Source of the DNA: Scilla litardierei
Taxonomy: Eukaryota > Streptophyta > Magnoliopsida > Asparagales > Asparagaceae
NCBI GenBank assembly: GCA_030789695.1
Contig: CM061142.1
Span: 279,551,043-279,615,042 of the forward strand
Reading direction: 5' to 3'
Length of the DNA stretch: 64,000 nucleotides
Position numbers and translations under genes: made by a program. The notes below the pieces were generated by a model. It searched no databases and was not told the DNA's origin. It worked only from the letters and a program-made list of their open reading frames with translations. Positions 46,787 through 59,229 of this stretch are shown piece by piece. Position 1 is the stretch's first letter. The number at the start of each line of letters is the position of its first letter.

Positions 46787-48902
46787 GCAAGCCCTCGCTA
46801 GGGCTTTCGTCGACGTCGCTTCGATTCGACGCATCACCCCCCGTCCTCTCTCTCGTACGACGACAACCCCTCTTGTCCTTCTCCTACGAAGGACTCGATG
46901 TCCTACTGGGGCCTCCTCTCTGAGGCTGTCACTCCCTCGCTGCGAGGACGACATCCTTCTCTAGCGGTTCCTCTGACTCTATTAGTCCCCTCTTCTCCCC
47001 TTCTTCATGTTACGGAAGCACTGTAAGTATCTCTCCATATTTTCGGAGCTTTTTCGACTACTTTTGTGCCTTCTCTGAGTTGAACCTTGTAGGATCTTGC
47101 CGTGGCTTCGGTTCCTAAATTTCTTTGGTTTATCGGCAGATTTTCAGTAGACTCTATCCTCTATACTTCAGTTTTAATTTCGATTTTTGCACAGGAGAGG
47201 ATGATGTGGGAGTATCGTTAGGGTTTGATTTCCCTGCGTTTATCTAGTGGGGTTGGATTCCCTTGCCGGCTTGTGTGGGGTCCCGGTGTCTCGACACTGG
47301 GCTGTATTGGGTTAGGCAGACCTCCTTGCTTGTTGTTCTACGGTTTCGACTTAGGGTTTGGGCATGTTCTTGCTTACTGCTTGGGTTCCCTTGCTAGTTA
47401 TTGGGTTCGATGGCTTTTCTGCTTCCTGTTGGTTGCGACTGGCCCTTCTGCTTGTTGTCTTGGGTCCTATGGTGGTTGTTGGTTGCGGCTGGCCCTTCTG
47501 CTTGCTGTCTTGGGTCCTTGGATGGTTGTTGGTTGCGCCTGGCCCTTCTGCTTGCTGTCTTGGATCCTTGGGTTGTTGGTTGCGGCTGGCTTTTTCTGCT
47601 TATTGTTTGCATTCGGCTGGTTCCCATGCTCACTGTTTTGGGTCTCGGTGTGGTTTACTTGGGATCTGAGCCCCATTCCCCGATGTCTTGGTCGTTAGCC
47701 TCTGGTTCCTTGCTAGACACCCCATGGACTTTGTCGTAGGCACGATTCCCCCGACTACGTGATGAAAGACCACAAATCTGATTCCTTTGAACTAGAACCT
47801 TTAGAGCCATTATGAGTTTGATTTTCATGTTTTTCTTTGTCAAAGCAATTATTGTGTTTGCATCGTTTCTTGGTTCATTGCATGAAAAGTTGATGTGTTG
47901 TTTCTTTTAATATTGTTTCACTCTGAAATATCATGAAATAGGACATATCGCTGCTTCTCTTTATCGCAATGCCAGCTTAATTGTTATGCCATTTAATTAT
48001 CTCCTTGAGCATGCTGGTACTAAGAAGTTTGATAGTGTGTTAAATTACGTAGTCCAATGGATGTTACTCGTGATATCACTGATGAGAAATGACTGGTGGA
48101 ATTGAGATTGGCTCTGACATGTCTGGTTGATACATTCAATTATTATCTATGGACCCCCCTGACTACGTAGTTTACATGATGTTAAACTTAGACAACATCA
48201 CGGCACTAAAAATGTTAATTAATTAATTTAGCTTGACTTGCTAGGTTTTGGAAAAACTTATGATTACGAGAGTGCGGGAGCGATTGGAGCCTGTCTTTTG
48301 GCCCATATCTGGGAGGATTTCCATTCTACGATCTATTACTTTTCCATGTACTAGCATTTGAATGGATCCTGAGTGTTCTGTTACTCGGCCCGGTGTAATA
48401 CCATTGCGGTCCAAGAAGGTATTTGGGTTGCACATCGCACTCTCCCTCATAAGTCACGACTTAGGATTGGTTCACGTTAGTGAGTACCACCTTACAGTAG
48501 TTGATGACATTAATAATCATAACATGTTACATCTTTATACTGTACCATCATATTTGTGTTGCCATATCTCCTTTTGTGCACCGTTACTTTTCTTGTCGTA
48601 TGTTTAGATATTGTCTACTCTATTGAGCTGTGGTTCGACTTATGTTGCCCTACTAGGTGACACACAGGATCATACGGAGGCGCCTGAGCGCGAGGAGTCA
48701 GAGCTTCCGGTGAAGGACTAGAGCCTCGAGGGCTGCTGGTGAGTGGTGTATTTACGTTTCAGTCATAGTATAAGATTGTATAGTTATTCACCTGTTTAAA
48801 ACTGTGTTAACATGTCATGTCATGAGTATTTTATTTCTTTCTGCACTGCTCCACATTGACTTCATTGGCACATGCAGGACTTGCATATAGTTGTATAAAT
48901 TG
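46538..48902 (+). repeat. 3' LTR of LTR-only element (main part)
   Basis: Pairs with 44207-46406 and is longer owing to a (CT)n run and extra 45-bp units (about four at 47430-47590). Its last 29 bp are at 60976-61004 after the Sirevirus C insertion. Confidence 0.9.
46727..46782. repeat. (CT)n microsatellite
   Basis: Nearly uninterrupted CT repeat of about 55 bp in the right LTR. The left LTR has only a short run at 44357-44371, so it expanded after insertion. Confidence 0.95.
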
Positions 48903-50636
48903 TGTAATGCCCTGCTAAGCTACTGCACAAGTACTAGAGAGGTGTGAATATTACTTTAAAATAATTAAGAAGATAATTCCTAACTATCTTGCAAACTCTA
49001 CCAATTAATGCGGAAATGCGGAAATGTAAATAATGACAACAAAGAAACAATCGCAAACACATGATATTACTGGGTTCGGATCCACCCAAGTCTCCCCGAC
49101 TTGTTTCCGGTGATCCTACGTCCCAACCACCCGGATCCCCTCCGGATACTTGAGTTAGAAACCCTAACTCAAGATTTGCACTATGAAATACTTGTGAAAA
49201 ACCTTCACAAAGTCAAATCATACACAAATGAAATTGTGACTCCCACAACCCGGGATCACAAACAAACTCTCACAACCGAGAGTGAAACACTTACAATATC
49301 AAAGTAAATTGAAATAGAAATTGCTTACCGACAAAATCATATGCCTTGAGTATAACTTACGATTTAGGGCAAAACGGATTTTGGGGAAGATGAAGAGGCA
49401 CCAAACCCTAGCTCCCAGTAGATGACCAGCAATGGAGTCCTAGGTGGATGTTGGTGACCTAGAATCAAGCACTTGGCTTGGAAGGCTCACAATCAATGAA
49501 TCTCTCTTTTGAAATAAGAGTGAGGGAGAGATTCATGATTGGAAATGAATGAGCTTTAAATGAGATTGAATGCTTTCTCTTTGATCTTTAAACTTCTCTT
49601 AATATCAGCCTTGAGTGCAATGAATGCAGCACACCAAGTATTTATAGGATAGAGGAGAGAGAGAGAAACGTTTCAATTAAAGCTCCAACGGCTCTATTCT
49701 GAACCAAACTAGTCGGTCAAAGAACAACCACTGACCAACTAGTTCATCAACTAGTCGGTCGGTCAAACAGCATGAACCGACTAAGAGATGAACAGTGAAT
49801 AGATGAAGTTTCAGACTTACAGAACTAGTCGGTCCAAGAAGACTTGCCAACCGACTAGTTTCACAACTAGTCGGTCGGTGAGTGAACTTAGACCGACTAA
49901 GAGATAAAACAAATAGTCTGAGAACAAATTGAATTAGTCGGTCCAAGAACAAATGTTGACCGACTAGTTCATCAACTAGTCGGTCGCCAAATGTACATAG
50001 ACTGACTAACGATAAACAGTAACTAGGTATGTATAGGGAAAGCTCAATTAGTCGGTCTAAGAAGCATCACTGACCGACTAGTTCACCAACTAGTCGGTCG
50101 GTGAGTCAACGTAGACTGACTAACTGTAAACAGTAAAGAGCTTAGAATTGAGAAGGCAAACTAGTCGGTCCAAGAAGCTTTGCCGATCGACTAGATCACC
50201 ATCTAGTCGGTTGGTTCTTCTTGAACCAACTAACATGCACAAGAAGTCACGAATCGAAGCGCGATGCTTCGGGAAAGTTCGTATGGACTTCTACTAAGAT
50301 CTTAGCTCTAAGATAGGAGCGTTATGAAGATTAAAACGTAAGACCTACTCAAGGCTTAACATTCTACGGAACGAAGCTAAAAGACAATAAATAAAACTTG
50401 ACGAACCGTCTTCGAAAGCTTCAATCCGAATCTTCATGACTTCTAAAATGGTCCATAAGCTTCAACGAAGCTTTAGGCATACGATCACGCGTATTGAGAA
50501 GTCTCGAGACGTCGCTTTGGATGTTCATATGAATTTGGCGACGATCTCCATAACTGCGCTCACAAAGAGTTAGTTCAGGATATATTTATGTTTGTTCATC
50601 ATCCAAAACCAAATCCGGGGAGTCCAATAGCCAACA
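48903..50636 (-). repeat. 3' LTR of Sirevirus C (1734 bp)
   Basis: Pairs with 59230-60970. Contains the AGTCGGTC array (49703-50215) and a TATA-like box (49639-49650, CCTATAAATAC on minus) about 50 bp beyond the array. Confidence 0.95.
49703..50215 (-). promoter_or_regulatory. AGTCGGTC / GACCGACT array in Sirevirus C 3' LTR
   Basis: Five modules of about 100 bp on the minus strand, each with TTAGTC(G/A)GTC, GACCGACTAG, a loop, CTAGTCGGTC and GACCGACTAA, several preceded by TTACTGTTTAC. Spacers such as CACCGACCGACTAGTTG and GTCAGTG resemble those in the gypsy LTR array (10640-11061) well beyond the half-sites. Confidence 0.8.
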
Positions 50637-51595
50637 TTCTCCCCCTTTTTGGTGATGACAAACCAACATAAATAATAATCAAAAATAATAATTCAAATGA
50701 AATTTACTTACTCCCCCTGCATTGATGACACGTTAATTCTAATTAATAACAATAATCATACGCATCAAGCAGACGAGTAAAATATAAAATGAGAATCCAT
50801 TATTGAAATATCGGATTTGAAATCCATTTTTATATCTTAACTCCCCCCTGAATCTAACATATCAAATTAGATTCTAGGAAAAATGCTTTAAATTATCATT
50901 TTAGCTCATCGTCATTATTATATCTCTCCCCCTTTGGCATTAGCAAAAAGAGTGGGAGGAGATCAACGACAACAACAATGGCTTCAAATAAAAGCACGGG
51001 AGTCGTAGAATACGACCACGGTCCAAATGACACCAAAAGAAAAATACGAATAAAATCAAAGCGTGTCAATGAGACCAAAGTCGAAAATCGATAAATAAAA
51101 TCATCAAAACTCAAATTAATTTTACGAATTGAGTTATGGAATATACTCTCCAATATCAACATTCTTGGTTAATTTAGTGCATGGAAAACAATTCTATGTT
51201 TCCATAGAAATAATTTCTATTTAACCAAGTTATTATCGTCGAGCGACGAAATCAAACATCAGAGACATATAAATAATATAATGTGCACAAGAGAATAAAT
51301 GTCAACATCGATGTATATATATATGTGAAACATGAGTACATCAAAATGATACATCCGTCAACATACAAATAAGCGATCCAACGATCGAAGCACAAAATAC
51401 ATATATATCACACCATACAACACATGTCACACCGGACATCAAAATGATCATACATCACAAATGTAGCATCATAACACCAAAAATACATCAAAACATCAAA
51501 ATATCAAAACATCATAACCACTCACACTATCCTACCCAAACTCTCTCAAACTAGATCTATCATCCAAAGTGCACTAAGAGAGTCCTCAGAAAAGC
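50637..51595 (-). other. Sirevirus C PPT and 3' untranslated region
   Basis: The minus strand of 50637-50650 is AAAAAGGGGGAGAA, the PPT. A second purine-rich run occurs at about 50928-50936, with CATCA-rich simple sequence at 51370-51540. No gene. Confidence 0.75.
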
Positions 51596-53155
51596 TCAGG
51601 AGGCAGCGGGAGGATCTGCAGCAGCAGCGGGCTCTGCAGGAGTGGAGGTGGTCACCGGATCAGCAGAAGTGTCCACGGGAGCGACGGGAGTGGCCTCGGG
51701 AGCACCAGTCGGAGTATCCACCGCAGGTATGGTTGCAACATGCGTGCTCTCGGGGTCACCAGCAAACGAAGCAGCAGCACCAGAAGTGCCCTCAGGGGCA
51801 CGAGCAGCAACACGAACAAGCTCCTCGATCTCCTCCTCATCCAACTCCTCGTCAGAAACTGACGGAGGGATCTCAATACCCAAACGAGAGGCGATACGAG
51901 CAAGTATCTCCTCAGTATGAGCATAACGAGACTCCATACGTCTCACTGAACGAGCGAGCTCATCAAGAGTAGTAGAGGGAGCAGGAGCAGCTGAGGCTGA
52001 AGCAGACGCTGAAGCAGAGGGGATCATCCTCTGAACATGACGAAGTGCCGCAAGAGACTTCTTGACGGCCGTCGCATTAAGAGGGGGACCGAGGGGACGC
52101 TCATCATCAGGGGGCAAAGGGACACGGAAGTGACGGAAAACAAGTGTCAGAAGGCATGTATATGGGATGTGAGCAGACTTCGTGGACTTTCGGATACACT
52201 CGAAAGAATCCATCTTATCGAGTATGATCTGAGCCCAGTTAATCTCGCTCCCCATGAAGATGGCGTAGATTAGCTTGAGGAATGGCTGGGAAGGCAAAGA
52301 AGAGTAGCCGTACTTAGGAAGTAAGCACGACTTCAGAATCAAGTTTAGGACCCAGCCATTCGGCTTGAAAGACTTCGAGGGCACGCCAATCATGGCAGGA
52401 GGAATCTCATGGAAAATCTCAGAAAGTATGACCTGGTCAAGGGAAGAGATGTCATCGACGAAGATATCGGAAGGGAGGAGGCCAGACGAGGAGCAACCAA
52501 TCAACTCTCCTAAGATTTCTGCCGTGAGGACAATCGGTGTCCCCAAGACAGTCGTCTCAATAGAGTGGGTCTCATCGTACTGACCCCGGACATGGTTCGC
52601 GTAGAAGAGTTTGACTAGGCGAGGATATGGGTGTGGATTCGTCTTAGGGTCATACCGAAGATAATCGATAAGACCGGAAGACGACAGAAGATCAGCAAGG
52701 CCTGGGAAGTCTGAAAACTGTACGAAATGCTCCAAAAGCAGCGGACAGTGTTCGATACGGTTATATGCTGCGAGACACAACGGGTCGTCACGACATAAAG
52801 AGATATCGACACCGCCAACCGGCATCAGAGCCTTTCCATTAGGCTGACGTGTGGAAGTACGAGGTGGAGGAGTAGGTTCCCTATGGCTAGGCTCAGTCTC
52901 AGGTATGTATTCCGTGTCGGAATCAGATGGAGGAGTAGGGGCACAGAATGAAGCTGGTGAAACTGGTTGCTTCCTAGGCTTGGGTTGGGATCGGGGTTTG
53001 GCGATCGCCGTCCTCTTCTTCTTAAGAGGAGGCGACGACGACGATGGATGGGTGGTCTTCGAACGGCGTTTGGGTTGCGAGGGTTCCCTAGGAGGTGACT
53101 CTACGGTCATAGGGGACGGGCTCGAGGGTTGGATCGGAATACGTGTTCTCGCCAT
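51596..53155 (-). CDS. Sirevirus env-like protein
   Basis: An intact minus-strand frame of about 519 residues from the Met at 53155; an upstream Met at 53200 would add 15 residues, but the 53155 start begins the basic Ser/Pro-rich N-terminus. Order: a Pro/Ser/Lys-rich basic region with a nuclear-type signal (LKKKRTA); a globular domain with HFVQFSDFPGLADLL and LVKLFYANHVRGQ, which resembles the putative plant transposon protein domain found in env-like frames; then a short coiled-coil-like segment and an Ala/Thr/Pro-rich acidic tail. No clear signal peptide or terminal membrane anchor is visible, so the envelope name reflects position rather than proven role. It follows pol in the position of Sirevirus env-like genes and has a promoter-like array upstream. 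Confidence 0.82.
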   Translation of the reverse strand: MARTRIPIQPSSPSPMTVESPPREPSQPKRRSKTTHPSSSSPPLKKKRTAIAKPRSQPKPRKQPVSPASFCAPTPPSDSDTEYIPETEPSHREPTPPPRTSTRQPNGKALMPVGGVDISLCRDDPLCLAAYNRIEHCPLLLEHFVQFSDFPGLADLLSSSGLIDYLRYDPKTNPHPYPRLVKLFYANHVRGQYDETHSIETTVLGTPIVLTAEILGELIGCSSSGLLPSDIFVDDISSLDQVILSEIFHEIPPAMIGVPSKSFKPNGWVLNLILKSCLLPKYGYSSLPSQPFLKLIYAIFMGSEINWAQIILDKMDSFECIRKSTKSAHIPYTCLLTLVFRHFRVPLPPDDERPLGPPLNATAVKKSLAALRHVQRMIPSASASASASAAPAPSTTLDELARSVRRMESRYAHTEEILARIASRLGIEIPPSVSDEELDEEEIEELVRVAARAPEGTSGAAASFAGDPESTHVATIPAVDTPTGAPEATPVAPVDTSADPVTTSTPAEPAAAADPPAAS

Positions 53156-53935
53156 AAGCGCGACGAGACACGTGCAATCAACCGAGAAATCTAAGCTCAA
53201 ACCCTATAATAAACCCTAGCCGAAACCCTAGAAGAGAAATCGAAGGGAATCGAGAAACCCTAGGTCTAGAATCTGAAAGAGATGTTAGGAAGATACCCTA
53301 GGGGAGATCGATGGAAAAACGGCCGGAAATAGGTCGGAGAGATGGCCGGAATCGACGGAAGAGGAGGGAGGAAGACGAACGGGCGTGGGTGTTTTTCGCT
53401 GGAGAAAGACAATGAACCGAATAGAAAGAGAAAGAGTCGGTTACAATAAGTTTAAGTCGATTGGAAGAGCAAAAGTCGCAACTGTCCCTGAGCACTTAGT
53501 CGGTCAGAGTTCAAGCGCTGACCGACTAGATGACCATCTAGTCGGTCGGCCAATGAGCTTGAATCGACTAAGTGCAAACAGTAACAGAAGCCAAAAATCT
53601 GACAAGAATTAGTCGGTCTAAGCTCATTCACTGACCGACTAGAACTGAATCTAGTCGGTCGGCCAATGAACTTGGACCGACTAAGAGAGTCCAAAAATTT
53701 TAGAATTAGAAATTTTAAGTTCTCTCCTAATCGCACTTGGACGAAACATCGAAATACTCTCACTAATCATTATACTACACCATTAAACATCGAAAAACTG
53801 AAATTTGACATTTATGAACAAATCGAGCATAAATTCCGAAAATTCAACGAAAAATCCAGAAAATTCCAATACATCAAGCATGTGCAAATATAATGAAATT
53901 GAATAGCATGCAAGATTATTGAAAACATATGAATC
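53156..53935 (-). promoter_or_regulatory. Spacer between pol and env-like gene with inverted-motif array
   Basis: On the minus strand, 53685-53490 holds two modules of the AGTCGGTC / GACCGACTAG array including CTGTTACTGTTTGCACTTAG. Toward env a C/T-rich stretch follows (TCTTCCTCCCTCCTCTTCCG) with repeated CTAGGGTTT words, resembling a plant 5' leader. No clear TATA box. It may be an internal promoter or the acceptor region of a spliced env RNA. Confidence 0.5.
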
Positions 53936-56900
53936 CTAAATCTCGGATTCACCCATAATCCCCAATTCTCGACGCAACCGCACAAAGGAGTCTTCCTTTA
54001 GGGGTTTCGTGAAAATATCAGCGATTTGCTTCTGGGTTTCAACGTACACTAATATGATGTCCTTTTTAGCAACATGATCATCTAAGAAACGGTGACGGAC
54101 ATCTATGTGTTTAGAACGGGAATGGTGTACCGGATTCTTAGAGAGACATTGCACTTTGGTTGTCCACCATGATAGGGCAAGTATCACAGTTTATACCAAA
54201 GTCTTTAAGTGTGTGTGTCTCATCCAAAGAACCTGAGCACACGCGGCACCGGCGACAATATATTCCGCCTCGGTGGTTGAAAGTGATACGCAATTCTGCT
54301 TCTTGGAAAACCAAGAGACAAGAGAATTTCCTATAAAATGGCAAGTGCCACTAGTACTTTTCCTGTCGGATTTGCATCCCGCATAATCTGCGTCACTATA
54401 TGAGATTAACTCATACGTGCTAGATTTTGGATAAAGTAATCCAAAATCAAGTGTGTAACTTAGATAACGGAAAATACGTTTTACCGCTACTAAGTGAGAT
54501 TCCTTAGGTTGAGACTGATAACGAGCACATACACATACGGCAAACATAATATCGGTCCTACTTGCGGTAAGATAAAGTAAACTACCTATCATACCTCGAT
54601 ATAGACGAATGTCAACATCTTTTCCGCCTGCATCTTTATCAAGAGGCGTAGTAGTGCTCATTGGAGTCTTCTTCCCGGAGGCATTCTCCATTCCAAATCG
54701 CTTTAGCAACTCCACCGTGTACTTCGTTTGGTGGATGAAGATTGCATCGTTCATTTGGAGAATTTGGAGACCTAAGAAATATTTGAGCTCACCCATGTGG
54801 CTCATCTCAAATTGATCCTTCATCACATTAGAAAACTCTTCGCAAAGAGTGAAGTTAGTAGCACCGAAAATGATATCATCAACATAAATTTGAACTAAAA
54901 TTATATCATTATTCGAATACTTAACAAATAATGTGGAATCAACTTCTCCCATTTTAAAACCTAAATCCAAAGGAAAATTCTTTAAACGGTCATACCAAGC
55001 TCGAGGAGCTTGTCTTAAACCGTAAAGTGCTTTCTTAAGTTTGAAAACATGGTTTGGGAATTTTTCATTTATAAAACCCGGAGGTTGAGAAACATAAACT
55101 TCCTCAACAACATCTCCGTTTAAAAACGCACTTTTAACATCCATTTGAAAGAGTTTAAAATCTTTATGGCATGCAAAAGATAACAATAATCTAATTGATT
55201 CTAATCTAGCTACCGGAGCAAAGGATTCTTCGAAATCAATACCTTCCTCTTGCCGATAGCCTTGAGCTACTAACCGAGCTTTGTTCCGGACGACGACTTG
55301 GTTTTCGTCGGTCTTGTTCTTGAAGATCCACTTTGTCCCTATGACTGTGTGGTTCTTCGAAGGCAATGTAACAAGCTCCCAAACTTCATTCCTCTCGAAT
55401 TGAATGAGTTCCTCTTCCATGGCAAGGATCCAAGCGCTATCTTCGCATGCTTCATTAATATTCGTTGGCTCAATCGAGGAGGCAAAGGCACAATGAGCGA
55501 AGTAGTTCACTTGCGATCGCGTCTTGACACTATCAAGGATATTGCCAATGACTTGCTCATGAGGATGGTCACGAACGGTATGAAGCCGTTTGGGAATTCC
55601 CTGATCACTAGGAACATTCTCAAAAACTTCATTAGTCGGGTTAGTATCAATAGAATAAATAGAATTAGAATTACCAATTGAATCACATAAGACATCCATG
55701 GAGTCATCATCATTAGTAATTCTAGTAGGGACAAATCCTTCATTAAATGAAACATGAAGTGATTCCTCGATCGTTGAGGTTCGTTTGTTGTATATCCGGT
55801 AGGCTTTGCTACGTGAGGAATATCCAACAAAAATCCCCTCATCGGACCTTGGATCAAATTTGTCCAAACTACCATACGTGTTTTTAATAAAACATTTAGC
55901 ACCGAAAACTCGAAAATGTTTAACTTGAGGCAACCTACCAAACAACAATTTATAACAAGTTTGTTTAGTGCCGGGCCTCAAAAGTATCATATTAAACACA
56001 CAGCAAGCGGTATGTATCGCTTCCGCCCAAAATTGATGGCTAAGTTGGCTATCATCAAGCATAGTGCGAGCACACTCCACTAGCGTTCTATTCTTTCTCT
56101 CAACAACGCCGTTTTGAGGAGGTGCGCGAGGGAATGAAAAGGTGTGTGTAATACCAACTTCATCACAAAAAGTTGAGAAAGACTCATTCTCAAATTCCCC
56201 TCCATGATCACTACGAATAGTGACAATGGTGGTTCCAATGAGAATTTGTACTTTCTTAACAAAAATTGTGAAGTTTTCAAAAGCATCATTTTTATTACTT
56301 AAGGAAAATACCCAAGTAAATCTAGAAAAGTCATCAACGATGACAAGTCCATAACGTGCATTTCCTAATGAAGCAACTCTAGTTGGCCCAAATAAATCTA
56401 GATGTAATAGCTCTAGTGGCCGCTTAGAAGAAATGCTTTTCTTAGGTTTAAACGACGATTTTGGAAGCTTGCCTCGTTGACACGAGTCACAAAAGCTCTT
56501 CTTTTGAAAGACTAGCTTAGGAAGCCTCTAATAGAATTTAACTTGGAAAGCTTAAATAGTGTTCCAAAGTTCACATGACCAAAACGTCGATGCCATAAGT
56601 GTTGTTCACTTGTGTTGGCAATGAGACATTGTTCATGTGATCTTGGAAGATCTAAGATATATATATCCTAATGGCGTGTGCCGGAAAACAATACATCATT
56701 AGTATTTTTATTCAAAATATGGCACATTCCTTTCGCAAAGCTAACTTTGTAACCTTTGTCACAAAGTTGACTTATTGAAATAAGATTGTGGTTTAATCCT
56801 TTAACAAGGTAAACATCACTTATAAGTGGTTTGGAAGGATTACCCACTTTTCCAACACCTATGATGGTTCCGCTCTCGTTGCCTCCAAAGACTACCCGGT

Positions 56901-57340
56901 TTCCATTTGCAATGGACACTACTCCGGAGAGCAATTGAGCGTCACCCGTCATGTGTTTTGAACACCCGCTATCGAGTATCCAATTATTCTTGGAGCCAAA
57001 TTTTGATTTTTTGCTCCTTTTCTTTCTCTTGAGTACCTAAAGATAGAAAATATCGTATCATGGTACCCAAGGTCATTGGGTCCAAAAGATTAGACCTTTG
57101 GAAGCCAAGTCTAATTGGACTTAGACTTCCCCACATAATTATCACTATGCACAACATTCATGAAATAAGAATTCATGTAAATTAGTTTTTCATCCATAGT
57201 TGTGTCCTTTGGGCTCCAAATTGTGAAGATTTTGGGAGCCCTCATCCTATTGGGTGCATGCATGCGTTGTTGATTTCTACGTGATGTATGTCGTGGATAG
57301 GCATAAGGAACATGATGAAATGGTGCATTATGAGAATTAT
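53936..57340 (-). pseudogene. pol: Sirevirus C Pol (PR-IN-RT-RH), disrupted
   Basis: Protease begins with WILDSGCSKHM (about 56945-56985). GAG-preintegrase and integrase follow ([39 protein letters not shown], the D-D-E triad), then RT ([23 protein letters not shown] without a long run of changes, [24 protein letters not shown]) and RNase H ([26 protein letters not shown]), ending with KHIDVRH and IADIFTKPL at 53936. The 54191-56080 frame is 629 residues without a stop. Breaks lie near 54187, near 56080-56100, in the preintegrase region (about 56520) and after a stop near 56665. It provides the replication enzymes of the family but is unlikely to be active in this copy. Confidence 0.9.
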
Positions 57341-59202
57341 TCATACGATGATGTGGGTGTACATATAGGCATGACCCTTCTTTGGAGGTCCACCCAAAGT
57401 GGGTTTCTTTCCAAATGAGGGTGTGTACGAGGTGGAAGCACCATTGATAGATGAACTACCAATAGAGTGTTTGCTCCCACTCGTTGAGTCACCGGAAGTT
57501 GGCCTAACAAAAGTAGTGGCCGATTTGGATGAACTTCCCATCGTATACCCCAAGCCAATGTGGTGATTGGCCGGAAGTAAGTCACTTAGGATTTTATCCA
57601 AATGGTCCTTACCCTTATTGAATTTATTAATTCGGCCTAATGTGCTCTCATATTTCTCGGTGAGAGAACGCATAGAAGCATCCAAAGTGGATACTTGCGA
57701 TGTGAGCACATAAACACGAGATTTGAGATTTTCATTCTCAATACTCAAAGTCGAGTTTTGAGAAGTCAAATCCGCTATCTTGTGTTCCTCCGGATCCTCA
57801 ATGCTAACATGTTCAAGTTGAGACTTGAGATTTACAATCTCATTTTTCAACTCTTCAATAACGGTGTCGTTGTTGGTGATGATAGTTTTAGGTGAGATTT
57901 GGATGCTAGCTAAATCATCTTTTACTTTAGTATATCTATTTACTAGTTTAGTGTATTTAGACAATAATTGCTCATTAGCATTTCTAAGGTCATCCATAGT
58001 TACCTCATCGCCTTCATTGTCGCTATCATCGGAGGAGGAATCTTTATCTTGCTCCTCTCGTGCCATGAAGCACATGTATGCTTGCTCCACTTGCTCGTCA
58101 TCCGACTCTCCGCTTGAGGAATCCTCGGAGTCGGTGAATGTCCCGACAAGCCCCTTTTTGTACCCTTTCTTGTACTTCTTGGACTTGTCGAACTTCGGCG
58201 CCTTCCACTTCTCCTTGTGCTTGTTTTGAGGATAATCCGCTTTCATGTGTCCTGGCTTGTTGCATTTAAAGCACAAAGAAGAGGAGGCGTTAGTAGAACT
58301 AAACTTCTATTTGTTTTTGAAGTTATCTTTCCGGAAGAACCGGTTGAACTTCTTTGCCATGAGAGCCATGGACTCCAAGTCCAACTCGTCTTCCGAGTTT
58401 TCATCATCGGTCGATGTGGCTGTGGATGGAGCGGCCTTGAATGCAATAGCCTTCTTCTTTGGCTCGTCTTGCTTCAAGTAGGACTTCATCTTGTCCTGCA
58501 ACTTCATCTTGTTATCCTTGTGTACCTCATATGACATAAGTTGCGTACCTCAAGGTACCCATTAGTTGAACAACGGTATAAGTTTTCATGTCATTACCTT
58601 CCTCGATGGCGAAGGTACGTTTCTCCCAACAAGAAGGAAGTCCATCGATGATCTTCGAGACTCTCCTTTTGGGTGTAGGTTTTACCGAGAGCCTCCAACT
58701 CGTTTGTGATGTCGACGAAGCGAGCATAGTACTCCTTCATCTTCTCACCCTGTAGCATATGAAATAACTCGTAATCTTTATTGACTACAATGAGTTTGGA
58801 GTCTTTTACCCTACTTGTTCCTTCATGCAAGATGAGAAGGGAGTTCCATATTTGATATGCACTCTTACATGTGCATATCTTATTGAAATTCTCGGGCTCC
58901 AAAGCGCATTGCAAGGCGTTCATTGCCTTGGCATTGCTTACCTCCGCGGCGACCTCCACGGTAGTCCACTTCTCGAAATCTTCTTCGACGGGCTCGACAT
59001 ACTCCTTCATCGTGGCCCTCCATAGTGAAGCACTCCGGAGGAAAGTTTCCATCCGGTATTTCCAGTACCCGTAGTTGGTACCATTGAAGAATGGAGGCCT
59101 CGTTGAGGAGTGTCCTTCCATTACCGAAGACGCTCCTTCACGGTTCATGAAGGTGCTGTAATCTGAAGGTGAACGCACGGTTTTGTTATCGTTGACAGAC
59201 AT
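57341..59202 (-). pseudogene. gag: Sirevirus C Gag, disrupted
   Basis: Starts at the ATG at 59202 (MSVNDNK). Capsid region with FFNGTNYGYWKYRMETFL and the DYELFHMLQGEKMKEYYARF helix. A frameshift near 58680 (after KTYTQKE) and another near 58535 are followed by a stop before 58276. A zinc knuckle CFKCNKPGHMKADY has lost its last Cys (Tyr, a G to A change on the coding strand). A long acidic then coiled-coil C-terminus follows (58200-57600), typical of the large Sirevirus Gag, and runs to 57341. Gag would form particles and bind RNA. Confidence 0.88.
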
Positions 59203-59214
59203 AGCTATAGACTT

Positions 59215-59229
59215 GGCTCTGATACCAAA
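59215..59229 (-). promoter_or_regulatory. Primer binding site (tRNA-iMet) of Sirevirus C
   Basis: The minus strand reads TTTGGTATCAGAGCC directly after the LTR end GGCATTACA. Confidence 0.95.

Noticed and set aside
46577..46954. Frames encoding poly(Leu-Ser) or poly(Arg-Glu)
   Set aside because: Direct translation of the (CT)n microsatellite.
51642..52583. Plus-strand frames inside the env-like region
   Set aside because: Short antisense shadows of the intact minus-strand env-like frame.
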